This document shows, one piece after another, positions 8,704 through 16,805 of a stretch of DNA of 29,151 bases; the first letter of the stretch is position 1, and each line of letters begins with the position of its first letter. The notes beneath the pieces were generated by a model. It searched no databases and was not told the DNA's origin. It worked only from the letters and a program-made list of their open reading frames with translations. The translations under genes were made by a program, and so were the position numbers. Source of the stretch: Desulfococcus sp. (GTDB lineage Bacteria; Desulfobacterota; Desulfobacteria; Desulfobacterales; Desulfosalsimonadaceae); NCBI GenBank assembly GCA_024641805.1, contig JAHECJ010000001.1, positions 1-29,151 of the forward strand, read 5' to 3'.

Positions 8704-9474
8704 ATGCTCCTGGTAGTAGATGTCGGCAACACCAATACGGTTCTCGGGATATTTGATGATGATCAGCTGATTTGCAACTGGCGGATCCGCTCAGCATCCC
8801 GAATTACGGAAGACGAATTTAACATTGTTATTTCAAACCTGTTTCAAAGCAAAAATATAAAACCGTCGGACATCCGCAAAACCATTATCTCCTGTGTGGT
8901 CCCTCCGATGATGAGGATTCTTGATGAATATTGCCGGAAATATCTGGGGCATGCCCCCGCCTGGATTGACGCCAAGTCCGTTCAAATGCCGATTCGATAT
9001 GACAATCCGGAAGAGGTCGGCGCAGACAGGCTGGTAAACGGCATCGCAGCTTATCATATATATCGGACGAGCCTGATTGTCATTGATTTCGGCACCGCTA
9101 CAACATTTGACGTCATCTCGGCCAAAGGGGAATATCTGGGAGGCGCCATTGCGCCGGGCATTGGCATTGCCGCAGAAGCTTTGTTTAAACACGCATCCAA
9201 GCTACCCCGGGTGGAGCTGTTCAATCCGCCGAAAACCGTCATTGGCAAAAATACCGTTCACAGCATGAAATCCGGAATTATCTATGGATATTCGGAAATG
9301 GTGGATGGGATGGTTCGCCGTATCAAACAGGAACTTCCGTAGGAACCTGAGCCAAAAGTGATTGCGACAGGAGGATTGGCGCCATTAATGCAGAATATTT
9401 CAAATACCATTGAATCCGTGGAAATGGGATTAACGCTGGAAGGGTTGAAAATTATCAGTAAACAGATGAAGTGA
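8704..9474 (+). pseudogene. coaX: Type III pantothenate kinase CoaX, interrupted by an in-frame TAG
   Basis: CoaX phosphorylates pantothenate, the first step of coenzyme A synthesis. The N-terminal part shows the ASKHA phosphate loop VVDVGNTNTVLGIF, GADRLVNGIAAY and VIDFGTATTFDVIS. A TAG at 9340-9342 ends the first open stretch at 212 residues. Reading on in the same frame to TGA at 9472-9474 gives 43 more residues containing the family's C-terminal VIATGGLAPLM motif and an ending typical of CoaX, for 256 codons in total, the normal family length. So the gene is whole apart from one codon. Either it is truncated and probably inactive, the TAG is read through, or it is a base-call error. The ribosome site AGGTGA precedes the ATG. 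Pantothenate kinase is needed unless another type is encoded elsewhere. Confidence 0.9.
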
Positions 9475-9496
9475 ATAACCGCCAGACAATTACATT

Positions 9497-9655
9497 TCAA
9501 GCCATATCCATTGTGGATTCAAGCTGTCGTATTTGCGTTTGGATCAATTCTTTTTCTGATTCAGACAGAGTTTCCTTCTTTAATCGCATCTGCAATGACA
9601 GCAGGATCATCTCCTGCCTGTATTCGTTGCATGTATACTTGTTCTGTTCACTCAT
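9497..9655 (-). CDS. Small hypothetical protein (52 residues) at the end of the pilT operon
   Basis: I translated a 52-residue frame from the ATG at 9653-9655 to TGA at 9497-9499. It begins MSEQNKYTCNEYRQEMILL and ends LESTMDMA. The composition is strongly charged and helical, with a heptad-like pattern (LLSLQMRLKKETLSESEKEL), so a short coiled coil or helical hairpin is likely. No membrane segment is seen. It starts nine bases after the stop of the zinc-ribbon gene on the same strand, with only a weak GAAAG ribosome site. I do not recognise a family. Its position and coding-like composition support a real gene, with function unknown and possibly linked to type IV pili. Confidence 0.6.
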   Translation of the reverse strand: MSEQNKYTCNEYRQEMILLSLQMRLKKETLSESEKELIQTQIRQLESTMDMA

Positions 9656-9664
9656 CTTTCAAAT

Positions 9665-10333
9665 TTACATCAAGCCCTGTTTCTTTGCGCTGTCTTTGAA
9701 AACGGCGTAAAACAGTTCATATTCGTTGATACCGCGGGTGAGAATTCTATCGATACTGCCGATATCTTTTAGATTAATTGTTATATTAACACTCTTTAAA
9801 AATGCCGCCATGTTATCCATTGTCTGAAATCGTTGGGTCAGCAGCCCCACAAAAATATTACGGCGCACATCCATGCTTAAACGTTCAATATACACCAGAA
9901 GTCCATTTGCATCCGGTTCACTGCCGTCAAACGTTTCATTGATCAACATCATATTGTAAGTATGATATTTCATTTTTTTCAGCGCATCCCGAACGGATTC
10001 GGCTGTTGTGATACTATAATCCATTATCCCCAGCACAATGTTGATCTGTTTGAGTATTTCCGGATCATTCTCACAGACCAGCGCCGTATTTCCTTCTTCT
10101 TCTAGAAAATCAAAGGGTCTTTCGCTGGCATCATAATCATCCGTCCCCTCGTCAAAGTTAAACTGATTCGGAACGGCGGTTTCTGCAGCCGTGTCTTTTT
10201 TGTTCTGATTCCGTAAATCAATGGATATTTTGTTTTGACATTTCGGGCACCGCATGGAAGCAGCTTTCCCTTGCGGAAGCTTATCGTCGGCAACGCTTAA
10301 TTTACTGTTGCAGCTACTGCAAATAATTTCCAT
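9665..10333 (-). CDS. Zinc-ribbon protein with a degenerate receiver (REC-like) domain
   Basis: 222 residues. The N-terminus is a zinc ribbon of the MJ0042/zinc_ribbon type (C5-x2-C8 and C29-x2-C32, with SMRCPKCQNKISI). An acidic, disordered linker covers about 45-80. Residues 82-220 look like a response-regulator receiver: TALVCENDPEIL holds an acidic pair, FVGLLT the conserved Thr strand, and INLKD the conserved Lys. The expected phospho-acceptor Asp is Asn132 (LMLIN-like strand end), so it is probably a pseudo-receiver not controlled by ordinary phosphorylation. It follows two PilT-family ATPase genes in the same direction (46-base gap), suggesting a role in type IV pilus or surface motility control. 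The pilus link is inference. Confidence 0.75.
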   Translation of the reverse strand: MEIICSSCNSKLSVADDKLPQGKAASMRCPKCQNKISIDLRNQNKKDTAAETAVPNQFNFDEGTDDYDASERPFDFLEEEGNTALVCENDPEILKQINIVLGIMDYSITTAESVRDALKKMKYHTYNMMLINETFDGSEPDANGLLVYIERLSMDVRRNIFVGLLTQRFQTMDNMAAFLKSVNITINLKDIGSIDRILTRGINEYELFYAVFKDSAKKQGLM

Positions 10334-10378
10334 TTGTTAACCTCAATATGCATTTGGTTTGAATAAAAGCCTGCCGGA

Positions 10379-11551
10379 TTAATACCCGGATCTTTTCCCA
10401 TAGCCCATATCAATTTCAAGCTTGTCAATTTTGCTGGTTGATTCGCCTCTGGAACTTTTTACCAAATCAATCCCCCGTCCGACGATGGATCTGCGCGACG
10501 CATATCCAACGGCGGTTTCTTCTGAAATCAGGCCTTTTTCAAATAAACCGACAATAAAATTATCAAAGGTGGTCCATCCGAACGCGGTGGATGCTTCCAT
10601 CATGTCATAATAGGTTTTTCCTTCTGATTCCCCGTGCAAAATAGAATCCTTCACCCGCAGGCTGGTTCCAAGAATCTCAAAGGCGGCTGCCCGCCCGCCG
10701 CCGATTTTTGGCAAAAGGCGCTGACAGACCACCCACCGCAGTGTATCTGCCAGACGGATCCGAATCTGGTTTTCCTCTTCGGAGGAAAACATTCCCAGAA
10801 TACGGTTAATGGTTTGCCCCGCGTCAACGGTATGCAGGGTGGTGAAAACCAGATGACCGGTTTCGGCCGCGGATAAACCGATTTCAACGGTTTCCCGATC
10901 CCTCATTTCACCCACCAGGATGACTTTCGGCGCCTGTCTTAGTGCGGCCCTCAGTCCGGTTGCAAAAGAACTGAAATCTTTTCCCAGTTCGCGCTGGTTG
11001 AACGTGGATTTTTTATGGGTATGAATATATTCGACCGGATCTTCAAGAGTGACAATATGCACGGACTTTTCTTTGTTGATTTCAGATAATAGCGCTGCCA
11101 GCGAAGTGGTTTTACCGGTTCCGGTGGCTCCGGTAAAAATGACAATTCCGTTTCTTTCCCGGGCTATTTTATAAAAAATTTCCGGAAGCCCCATCTCTTT
11201 AACGGTCGGCACTTTTGTTTCAAGCTGGCGAAGGACAATTGAATAGTTTCCGGACTGGGAAAAAACATTGACCCTGAACCTCGCTTTGCCCGGCAGGGAG
11301 TAAGACAAATCACAGGAACCTTCTTTAAGCAATGTATCAATCAGTCGCCGGTCGCGTCCAATCAGGTTTAATGCAATCACTTCCGTTTGAAAAGGAGTTA
11401 AAATTTTCAGGGGAGGTTTCATGTCTACGGGAGTCAGCTCACCGTAGGTTTCAACCTGCAGCGGCTTTCCCGAGGTAAAATTTAAGTCCGACACGCTTTC
11501 ATGGGAATCCAGCATTGCGGTTAAAATATAATCGGTTTCCGGCTTTTTCAT
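10379..11551 (-). CDS. Type IV pilus twitching motility ATPase, PilT/PilU family
   Basis: Hexameric secretion-type ATPase that powers pilus depolymerisation. The 390-residue protein has a divergent N-terminal PAS-like domain, Walker A GATGTGKTTS at 141-150, the Asp box (VTLEDPVEYIH), Walker B region (VILVGEMRDRETVE) and His box (TGHLVFTTLHT). It aligns throughout with the adjacent PilT and has an extended C-terminus of about 30 residues. The less standard N-terminus and its position after pilT suggest an accessory retraction ATPase similar to PilU, but the PilU assignment is inference, so I give no symbol. Gln206 (CAG) sits exactly where the neighbouring pilT carries TAG. Confidence 0.92.
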   Translation of the reverse strand: MKKPETDYILTAMLDSHESVSDLNFTSGKPLQVETYGELTPVDMKPPLKILTPFQTEVIALNLIGRDRRLIDTLLKEGSCDLSYSLPGKARFRVNVFSQSGNYSIVLRQLETKVPTVKEMGLPEIFYKIARERNGIVIFTGATGTGKTTSLAALLSEINKEKSVHIVTLEDPVEYIHTHKKSTFNQRELGKDFSSFATGLRAALRQAPKVILVGEMRDRETVEIGLSAAETGHLVFTTLHTVDAGQTINRILGMFSSEEENQIRIRLADTLRWVVCQRLLPKIGGGRAAAFEILGTSLRVKDSILHGESEGKTYYDMMEASTAFGWTTFDNFIVGLFEKGLISEETAVGYASRRSIVGRGIDLVKSSRGESTSKIDKLEIDMGYGKRSGY

Positions 11552-11633
11552 ATTTCCTCATTCCTTACAAAATTTGTTTGAAAAACGCCATGAATAAGGT
11601 CCCCTTTATTGGATCCAGAGCTCTCGCTCACGC

Positions 11634-12716
11634 CTATGCCTCGGTAAAATCAACAGGAGCCGATTTCAGCAAAGGCCTGAATCTCTGTTTGTCATTCGAC
11701 TTGTTGTAACTGTCTTCAGCGCTGATCCATCCCCTGTTATACAAATCCATGATGGCATCATCCAGCAGGATCATACCATATTTTTTCCCGGTCTGCATTG
11801 AAGAAGGCAGCTGATGCGTTTTGGACTCCCGGATCAGGTTCCTCACCGCCGGGGTGGCAATCAGTATTTCAAGCGCCGGACATCGCCCTTTTCGATCGAT
11901 CCGTTTGAATAATACCTGAGCAATAACCGCCCGGATACTGTCCGCCAGGCCGGACCGGACTTGCGCCTGCTGTTCCGCCGGAAACACTTCGACCATGCGG
12001 TCGACAGTTTTCATTGCACTTGACGTATGCAGTGTGGCAAAAACCAGATGACCTGTGGATGCCGCCTCAATGGCAAGAGACATTGTTTCCAGATCCCTCA
12101 TTTCGCCGACCAGGATGATGTCCGGATCCTATCGCAAGGCACCCCGCAAAGCCGCGCTGAAACTCTTTGTGTGAACGCCGATTTCCCGCTGATTGACAAT
12201 ACATCCCTGACTTTCATGCACGAATTCAATGGGGTCTTCAACCGTGATTATATGGTCCTTACGGGTTCGATTGGCTTCGTCAACAATTGCCGCAAGGGTT
12301 GTCGATTTTCCGCTACCCGTCGGGCCGGTGATAATTACCAGCCCCCTCGGCAGGGACGCCAGTTTTGAAATCACCTTTGGAAGTCCGAGCTGTTCACACC
12401 CCATGATATTGTTGGGAATCTGACGAAATACCGCCCCTACACCGTTTCTCTGCATGAAAAAATTTGAACGGTACCGGGCAAGACCTGGAATTTCATAACC
12501 GAAATCAACATCGCCGGTCTCTTCAAACAACTTGATTTTATCTTCAGGCGCAATTTCATAAACCATGCTGCGAAGTTCATCGTTATTCAATGGCTTATAC
12601 TTGATTCGCTCAATTTCTCCCCGAATCCTCAAAGCTGGTTGCTGCCCGGCCACCAGATGAAGGTCCGAAGCCCCTTGATCATTCATCAATTTAAAAAAGG
12701 CATCAATTTTTGCCAT
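11634..12716 (-). pseudogene. pilT: Twitching motility ATPase PilT, interrupted by an in-frame TAG
   Basis: PilT is the pilus retraction motor. Reading from the ATG at 12716, Walker A GPTGSGKSTT is at 131-140 and the Asp box TVEDPIEFVH at 158-167. Codon 196 (12129-12131) is TAG, in AALRGALR-stop-DPDIILVGEMRD. The frame then continues without a shift through Walker B and the His box (TGHLVFATLHTSSA) to a TAG at 11634, giving 360 codons in total, a normal PilT length. The paralogue next door has CAG at the aligned codon, so one C-to-T change explains the break. If translation stops at 195 residues the product lacks Walker B and the His box and cannot hydrolyse ATP. A TGA lies two codons beyond the terminal TAG. 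This is the first gene of the pilT / PilU-like / zinc-ribbon operon. Confidence 0.93.
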
Positions 12717-12837
12717 ATCCGGCTCCTGTTATCAAAGAATTCAACACATACACAGACTGTCACTATTTCAAAAAATCAGGAATTTTTCACATCTCTATAG
12801 TCTTCATCTAACACCAAATTGAAACAAAAGCATGTCA

Positions 12838-13137
12838 TCAGGACAGTATCATTGATAACCGCAATAAACTGTCAACAATAAAAATTCTTAAAAAAACAAC
12901 CCCCAAAAGAACAATAATCGGTGAAAAATCAATCCCGCCAAATGCGGTGGGGATTCTGCTTCTGATTTGATACAACAACGGCTCGGTGACCTGATTGATA
13001 AAGCGGACAATTGGATTAAACGGATCCGGCCGCACCCAGGATAAAATGGCATGCGCGATTACGATCCACATAAACAACGTTAATCCAATATTGATGACTT
13101 CCGCCAGGGCTCTAACAAAATTACTTAGTATAAACAT
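12838..13137 (-). CDS. YggT family membrane protein
   Basis: A 99-residue integral membrane protein with two hydrophobic blocks (about 5-30 and 70-95) and the family signature SWVRPDPFNPIVRFINQVTEP between them, followed by IRSRIP. YggT proteins are implicated in osmotic-stress physiology and, in some bacteria and plastids (YlmG/CCB3), in division and membrane organisation. No biochemical activity is settled. It is divergent from proC, and yggT next to proC is a very common bacterial arrangement, which supports both calls. pilT follows 121 bases downstream on the same strand and may be cotranscribed. Confidence 0.93.
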   Translation of the reverse strand: MFILSNFVRALAEVINIGLTLFMWIVIAHAILSWVRPDPFNPIVRFINQVTEPLLYQIRSRIPTAFGGIDFSPIIVLLGVVFLRIFIVDSLLRLSMILS

Positions 13138-13255
13138 ATAAGAACTTTCTCAGTGACAGGCTGTTCAAATACTTCAAACTCCCTTAAACATCAGAATATT
13201 AAATAAATAAAAATTCCGTTAGAAGTCAAGCCATTTCCATGATAAAGGATAATGA

Positions 13256-13284
13256 TTGACATTATTTTGCTAAATCATGATAAC
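13256..13284 (+). promoter_or_regulatory. Promoter of proC
   Basis: TTGACA at 13256-13261 and GATAAC at 13279-13284 are separated by 17 bases, placing the transcription start about 45 bases before the proC ATG. The ribosome site AAGGA precedes that ATG. Confidence 0.65.
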
Positions 13285-13334
13285 ACATTGGAGTTTATTT
13301 TCAAAATATTCCATTAGAACGAAAAGGATTTACA

Positions 13335-14189
13335 ATGAGTAAGCTTCACCATAAAATCGGGTTTATCGGCGCCGGCAATATGGGCCAGGCAATGATCGGC
13401 GCTTTGATAAAATCGAATTGTTGTGCGCCTTCCGACCTTTTTGTTTGCGATATCTCGAAAAAACAAACTGATATCCTGAAAGCAACCTACGGAATACAGG
13501 TATTATCTGACAATTCGGCAATTATTCAGACATGCGATGTCATCATTTTTGCCGTAAAACCGCAAATCGTCGACCCGGTTTTGTCTGAATTATCCACCGG
13601 AAAAGTTTTTAAACAACCGTCTGGAAAAAAAATTTTTATTTCCATTGCTGCCGGAACGCCTATTAAAAAATTTGAAGGCTATATATATGACGCCATCACA
13701 GACGATGGGAAAAAAAAAATGCCGATCCTGCGCGTTATGCCCAATACCCCATCGCTTGTTCTTTCCGGAATGTCCGGCCTCTGCGCAAATTCTTATGCCA
13801 CCGGCGAGGATATTCAAATCGCTAAAACAATCCTGACCGCAATGGGCAAAGTCATTGAATTTCGTGAAAGTGATATGGATGCCGTTACTGCTGTCTCAGG
13901 GTCCGGGCCCGCTTATTGCTTCTACCTTGTGGAAGCAATGGTCGAGGCGGCCATAAAGCTTGGCATCTCGCCGGGAAATGCGTCTGAAATGACTGCCGCG
14001 ACCCTGAAAGGATCGCTGATATTACTCGAGAATGAGAAAATTTCACCGCGGGAACTTCGCCGAAAGGTGACTTCACCGGGGGGAACCACAGAAGCGGCGT
14101 TAACCGTGCTGGAGGACAATTCCGTAAAACAAATTATAATTCAAGCTATTACCGCTGCAGCTCAAAGATCCAGAGAACTCCGTGGTTAA
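13335..14189 (+). CDS. proC: Pyrroline-5-carboxylate reductase ProC
   Basis: Last step of proline synthesis: NAD(P)H-dependent reduction of 1-pyrroline-5-carboxylate. The 284-residue protein opens with the Rossmann motif IGFIGAGNMGQAMI (about 8-21). It has VMPNTPSLVLSGMSGLC near 140-156 and the catalytic C-terminal signature, including VSGSGPAYCFYLVEAM near 190 and KVTSPGGTTEAAL near 254. It is the first gene of a plus-strand run with ccdA about 54 bases downstream. The run in between is AT-rich, with an inverted repeat (CTAATTT...AAATTAG, about 14200-14226) that is too weak for me to call a terminator. Confidence 0.97.
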   Translation: MSKLHHKIGFIGAGNMGQAMIGALIKSNCCAPSDLFVCDISKKQTDILKATYGIQVLSDNSAIIQTCDVIIFAVKPQIVDPVLSELSTGKVFKQPSGKKIFISIAAGTPIKKFEGYIYDAITDDGKKKMPILRVMPNTPSLVLSGMSGLCANSYATGEDIQIAKTILTAMGKVIEFRESDMDAVTAVSGSGPAYCFYLVEAMVEAAIKLGISPGNASEMTAATLKGSLILLENEKISPRELRRKVTSPGGTTEAALTVLEDNSVKQIIIQAITAAAQRSRELRG

Positions 14190-14231
14190 ACCTTTTTTCT
14201 AATTTTATTTGATTTATTTAAATTAGTAATT

Positions 14232-14248
14232 AACATTGTAACAATGTT
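14232..14248 (+). repeat. Perfect palindrome covering the ccdA start codon
   Basis: AACATTGT and its exact complement ACAATGTT flank one A, and the ATG of ccdA (14244-14246) lies inside the right arm. No Shine-Dalgarno is visible before this ATG. It could be an operator or an RNA hairpin hiding the start codon. The palindrome is seen directly; any role is inference. Confidence 0.55.
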
Positions 14249-14957
14249 TACTCAAACCATATCATATTCAGCCGCCTTTATAGCCGGACTCCTCTCTTTC
14301 CTGATGCCTTGTGTTTTTCCTTTGATCCCGGCTTATTTTACATTTATCACAGGATATTCTCTGGATGAACTAACCCGGGACACCTCCGCGCAAATCCGGA
14401 AAAAAGTGTTCGTATCAACTCTTGCGTTTGTCTCCGGATTTTCGGTACTTTTTATTGCTTTAGGTGGTTTGGCTGCCAGTTTTGGGGGGCTTTTTGACCA
14501 GCATAAAGATATTATCCGAATTATTGGCGCGATTATCGTTATCATTTTGGGAATACATCTGACGGGTATTTTCCGGATTCGTTTTTTGGAAGTGGACAAA
14601 AGAGTTCACATTCAAAAAAAGCCGCTGCATTTTTTTGGAACTTTTATTGTCGGCATGGCTTTCGGCGCAGGGTGGAGTTCATGCACCGGCCCCATGCTCG
14701 GTTCCATTATTGCCATGGCCACCACGCAGGAAACCGTCTGGCAGGGTATGGCGCTCTTGTCGTTATACACGTTTGGGCTTGCGCTTCCGTTTTTAATTAT
14801 CTCAATTTTCATTAACTACCTGCTTGAGTTTATGAGGCGTGCGTCCAAAGCGATACGATATATTAATTCGGTGGCCGGCGTATTGCTTATTTTCGTGGGA
14901 ATTTTTCTATTGGGGTTTAATTATTTTAATACCTTATTTTATTCATTCATGCATTAA
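14244..14957 (+). CDS. ccdA: Thiol-disulfide transporter CcdA (DsbD transmembrane family)
   Basis: CcdA carries electrons from cytoplasmic thioredoxin across the membrane to periplasmic thiol proteins, for cytochrome c maturation and disulfide reduction. The 237 residues form about six hydrophobic segments. The redox cysteines are visible as Cys23 (LMPCVFPLIPAYFTFITG) and Cys147 (AGWSSCTGPMLGS), each in the usual Pro/Gly-rich setting. The next gene encodes an exported thioredoxin-like protein with WCTYC, the expected partner, so the two probably form a short periplasmic reducing relay. Confidence 0.95.
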   Translation: MFTQTISYSAAFIAGLLSFLMPCVFPLIPAYFTFITGYSLDELTRDTSAQIRKKVFVSTLAFVSGFSVLFIALGGLAASFGGLFDQHKDIIRIIGAIIVIILGIHLTGIFRIRFLEVDKRVHIQKKPLHFFGTFIVGMAFGAGWSSCTGPMLGSIIAMATTQETVWQGMALLSLYTFGLALPFLIISIFINYLLEFMRRASKAIRYINSVAGVLLIFVGIFLLGFNYFNTLFYSFMH

Positions 14958-14990
14958 ACGCGATTTTTTTTTGAGGATTAAATTTAAAAG

Positions 14991-15490
14991 ATGAAAATAA
15001 AACATTTTTTTTTAATGATATCAGCTCTCTGTGTTTTTATTACAGTGTCTTTCTCTCCGGCGATGGCTGGAAAAAAAGAAATTCAATGGCAGCCTTATGA
15101 AACCGGCATGAAAATGATTAAAGACCAGAATAAAAAAGGATTTCTTCATTTTATACGGATTGGTGCACATACTGCAAAATAATGAACAGCCAGACATTTG
15201 CCGACGCAAAAATTATTGACTATCTCAACAAGAACTTTGTTGCTATTCGTGTGAATGCTGAAAAAGAAAAAGAGGTTGCAAAAAAATACGGTGTAAACCG
15301 GTTTCCGAATAACTGGTTTATCGCTGAGGACAATTCCACGCTATCAAGCCAGCCGGGCTTTATTCCACCGGACATGTTCCTGGATATGTTAAAATTTTTA
15401 AATACAGACAGTTTCAAAAACATGAAATTTTCTGAATTTATCCAGAAACAGGAAAAAACGAAAGATAAGGAAAAAGCCGTTACCCAGTAA
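14991..15490 (+). pseudogene. Exported thioredoxin-like protein, frameshifted before the active site
   Basis: The frame starting at 14991 (GAGGA ribosome site) has a Sec signal peptide ending SFSPAMA, then goes out of frame after KGFLHF and hits TAA at 15180. Adding one T in the TTTT run near 15149-15152 restores YTDWCTYCKIMNSQTF, a thioredoxin active site, and joins directly to the second frame that runs to 15490 (NFVAIRVNAEKEKEVAKKYGV, then the FPNN segment near the usual cis-Pro). The joined protein would be about 166 residues, like small periplasmic thioredoxins (thioredoxin_7/SoxW-like). It sits 33 bases after ccdA. As written it is broken, and a homopolymer error is a strong alternative. 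Confidence 0.85.
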
Positions 15491-15514
15491 CAATAATCAA
15501 CACTCTGATATTTA

Positions 15515-16129
15515 ATGCTGAAAGAACTAAGTCCTGGGTTTTTAAAAAGCCTTTTAAACACAACTGACTCGACTTCTGCCGCAAATGACCAGAGATATGA
15601 TTGCACCAGTGTCTTTCTTCTTTTCTACAATAAAGATCATGTACCTTACCTGCTGGCAATTTTGAAGGCGGATACTCCCGGTTATGCCTGGCGCAATCAG
15701 GTTGCGCTCCCCGGAGGACATATTGATGAAAATGACGCGAGTCCCCTTGACGCAGCGTATCGGGAACTTTCGGAAGAGCTCGGCATTTCAAAAAACCAGG
15801 TAGAGTTTATCGGTTCTCTGGGACATTTTCAAACGATTCAGCATAAGGACATTGAAGTATTTATCGGTTTCTGGGGCGGCAATGCGGAAAACACAATATA
15901 TGATCCGCAAGAAATCTCAAAAATTCTTGAAATCCCGGTTGAACCCTTGATTAAAACGCACATTGATAAATCGTTTCAGAATCATATACCTGATATCACT
16001 GAATTGATTTATCCCTTTGAAGATTTAAACATTTGGGGTGTGACAGCAAGAATTCTCCATTATTTTTTTGAATTACTGCTGATAAATGGGGGGGATAACT
16101 TTATCAGGGAACTACAGCTGAAACCTTAA
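15515..16129 (+). CDS. NUDIX hydrolase, CoA pyrophosphatase (NudL/YeaB-like)
   Basis: Enzymes of this group hydrolyse CoA and its derivatives to 4'-phosphopantetheine and 3',5'-ADP. The 204-residue protein has LPGGHIDENDASPLDAAYRE followed by LSEELG (residues 65-90), which is the Nudix box in the form used by CoA pyrophosphatases, with the metal-binding Glu cluster at 84, 87 and 88. The N-terminal part has the family feature of a short helix then a beta strand (TSVFLLFYNKDHVPYLLAIL). It follows the thioredoxin-like gene by 24 bases, so the two may be cotranscribed. Substrate preference is inferred from the motif only. Confidence 0.85.
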   Translation: MLKELSPGFLKSLLNTTDSTSAANDQRYDCTSVFLLFYNKDHVPYLLAILKADTPGYAWRNQVALPGGHIDENDASPLDAAYRELSEELGISKNQVEFIGSLGHFQTIQHKDIEVFIGFWGGNAENTIYDPQEISKILEIPVEPLIKTHIDKSFQNHIPDITELIYPFEDLNIWGVTARILHYFFELLLINGGDNFIRELQLKP

Positions 16130-16175
16130 TTAATATCATTAAGCGATTTTCCAGGTTAAAATTCAGCAACTTTTT

Positions 16176-16433
16176 TCACATTGCAGAATTTCCGGTATAT
16201 CGTTTAATTATCCGGATTAAATTTATCATCAACACGATACCGCTCAATACGAGAAGCAACACAGGAACCCCGATATAATCGTTATAGGCTTCCACTTGTC
16301 TGGCAACCTTTATACCGTCCAACCCGAAAAAGGCAAATACAAACATCACCACAGCTTTTATAATAAGGGCTGTATCCGTGGCATACCATGGAACGATGGC
16401 TTTTCTAAAAAATGGACTTTTATCAATTTGCAT
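16176..16433 (-). CDS. Small two-helix membrane protein, hypothetical
   Basis: 85 residues with an aromatic N-terminus (SPFFRKAIVPWYATD) followed by two hydrophobic helices (about 22-40 and 52-72) and a basic tail (IRIIKRYTG). This resembles uncharacterised membrane proteins I associate with sulfate-reducing Desulfobacterota, but I cannot name a family. The start ATG has only a weak ribosome site. It is convergent with the NUDIX gene. Function unknown. Confidence 0.6.
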   Translation of the reverse strand: MQIDKSPFFRKAIVPWYATDTALIIKAVVMFVFAFFGLDGIKVARQVEAYNDYIGVPVLLLVLSGIVLMINLIRIIKRYTGNSAM

Positions 16434-16805
16434 AATCTAAAAAAAGAAATCCAATATATCGATAATAAAGATAAGGACAAATCCCGTGACGTTGAAAAAA
16501 ATGCATAGACCAAGGCGCATGATAAATACTTGGCATTTATTTCTGGCAAGAAGCCCTATCGGAACTTCCAAACGCCTATTACCTTAATAAAGTGTTATAT
16601 TCTGTTTGTCCACGAATGATTTTAATGGCAACCGGAAATTCAGTATACCCGACCACGGTTTTCCGTCCACATATCTTTCGTTTTATACGATTTTGCCGCT
16701 TCCCGCCTACCGACAGATTGAGTTAAAACTCGATGATTATATTTGGTTACGATCCCGGAGGGATGTTTCCGGCATTCAGGCAGAATTAAATTATTTACAA
16801 AAAAA
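16434..16805. other. Intergenic stretch without a supported gene
   Basis: About 370 bases between the small membrane protein and the nrdD operators. Short open frames exist on both strands, but none shows a ribosome site, a recognisable motif or an amino-acid pattern I trust. No RNA gene or repeat is evident. It probably holds the promoter of the minus-strand gene. Confidence 0.4.

Noticed and set aside
15171..15185. Selenocysteine or readthrough at the AAA-TAA-TGA in the thioredoxin-like gene
   Set aside because: A one-base shift 30 bases earlier restores the WCTYC motif perfectly, so the stops are simply out of frame.
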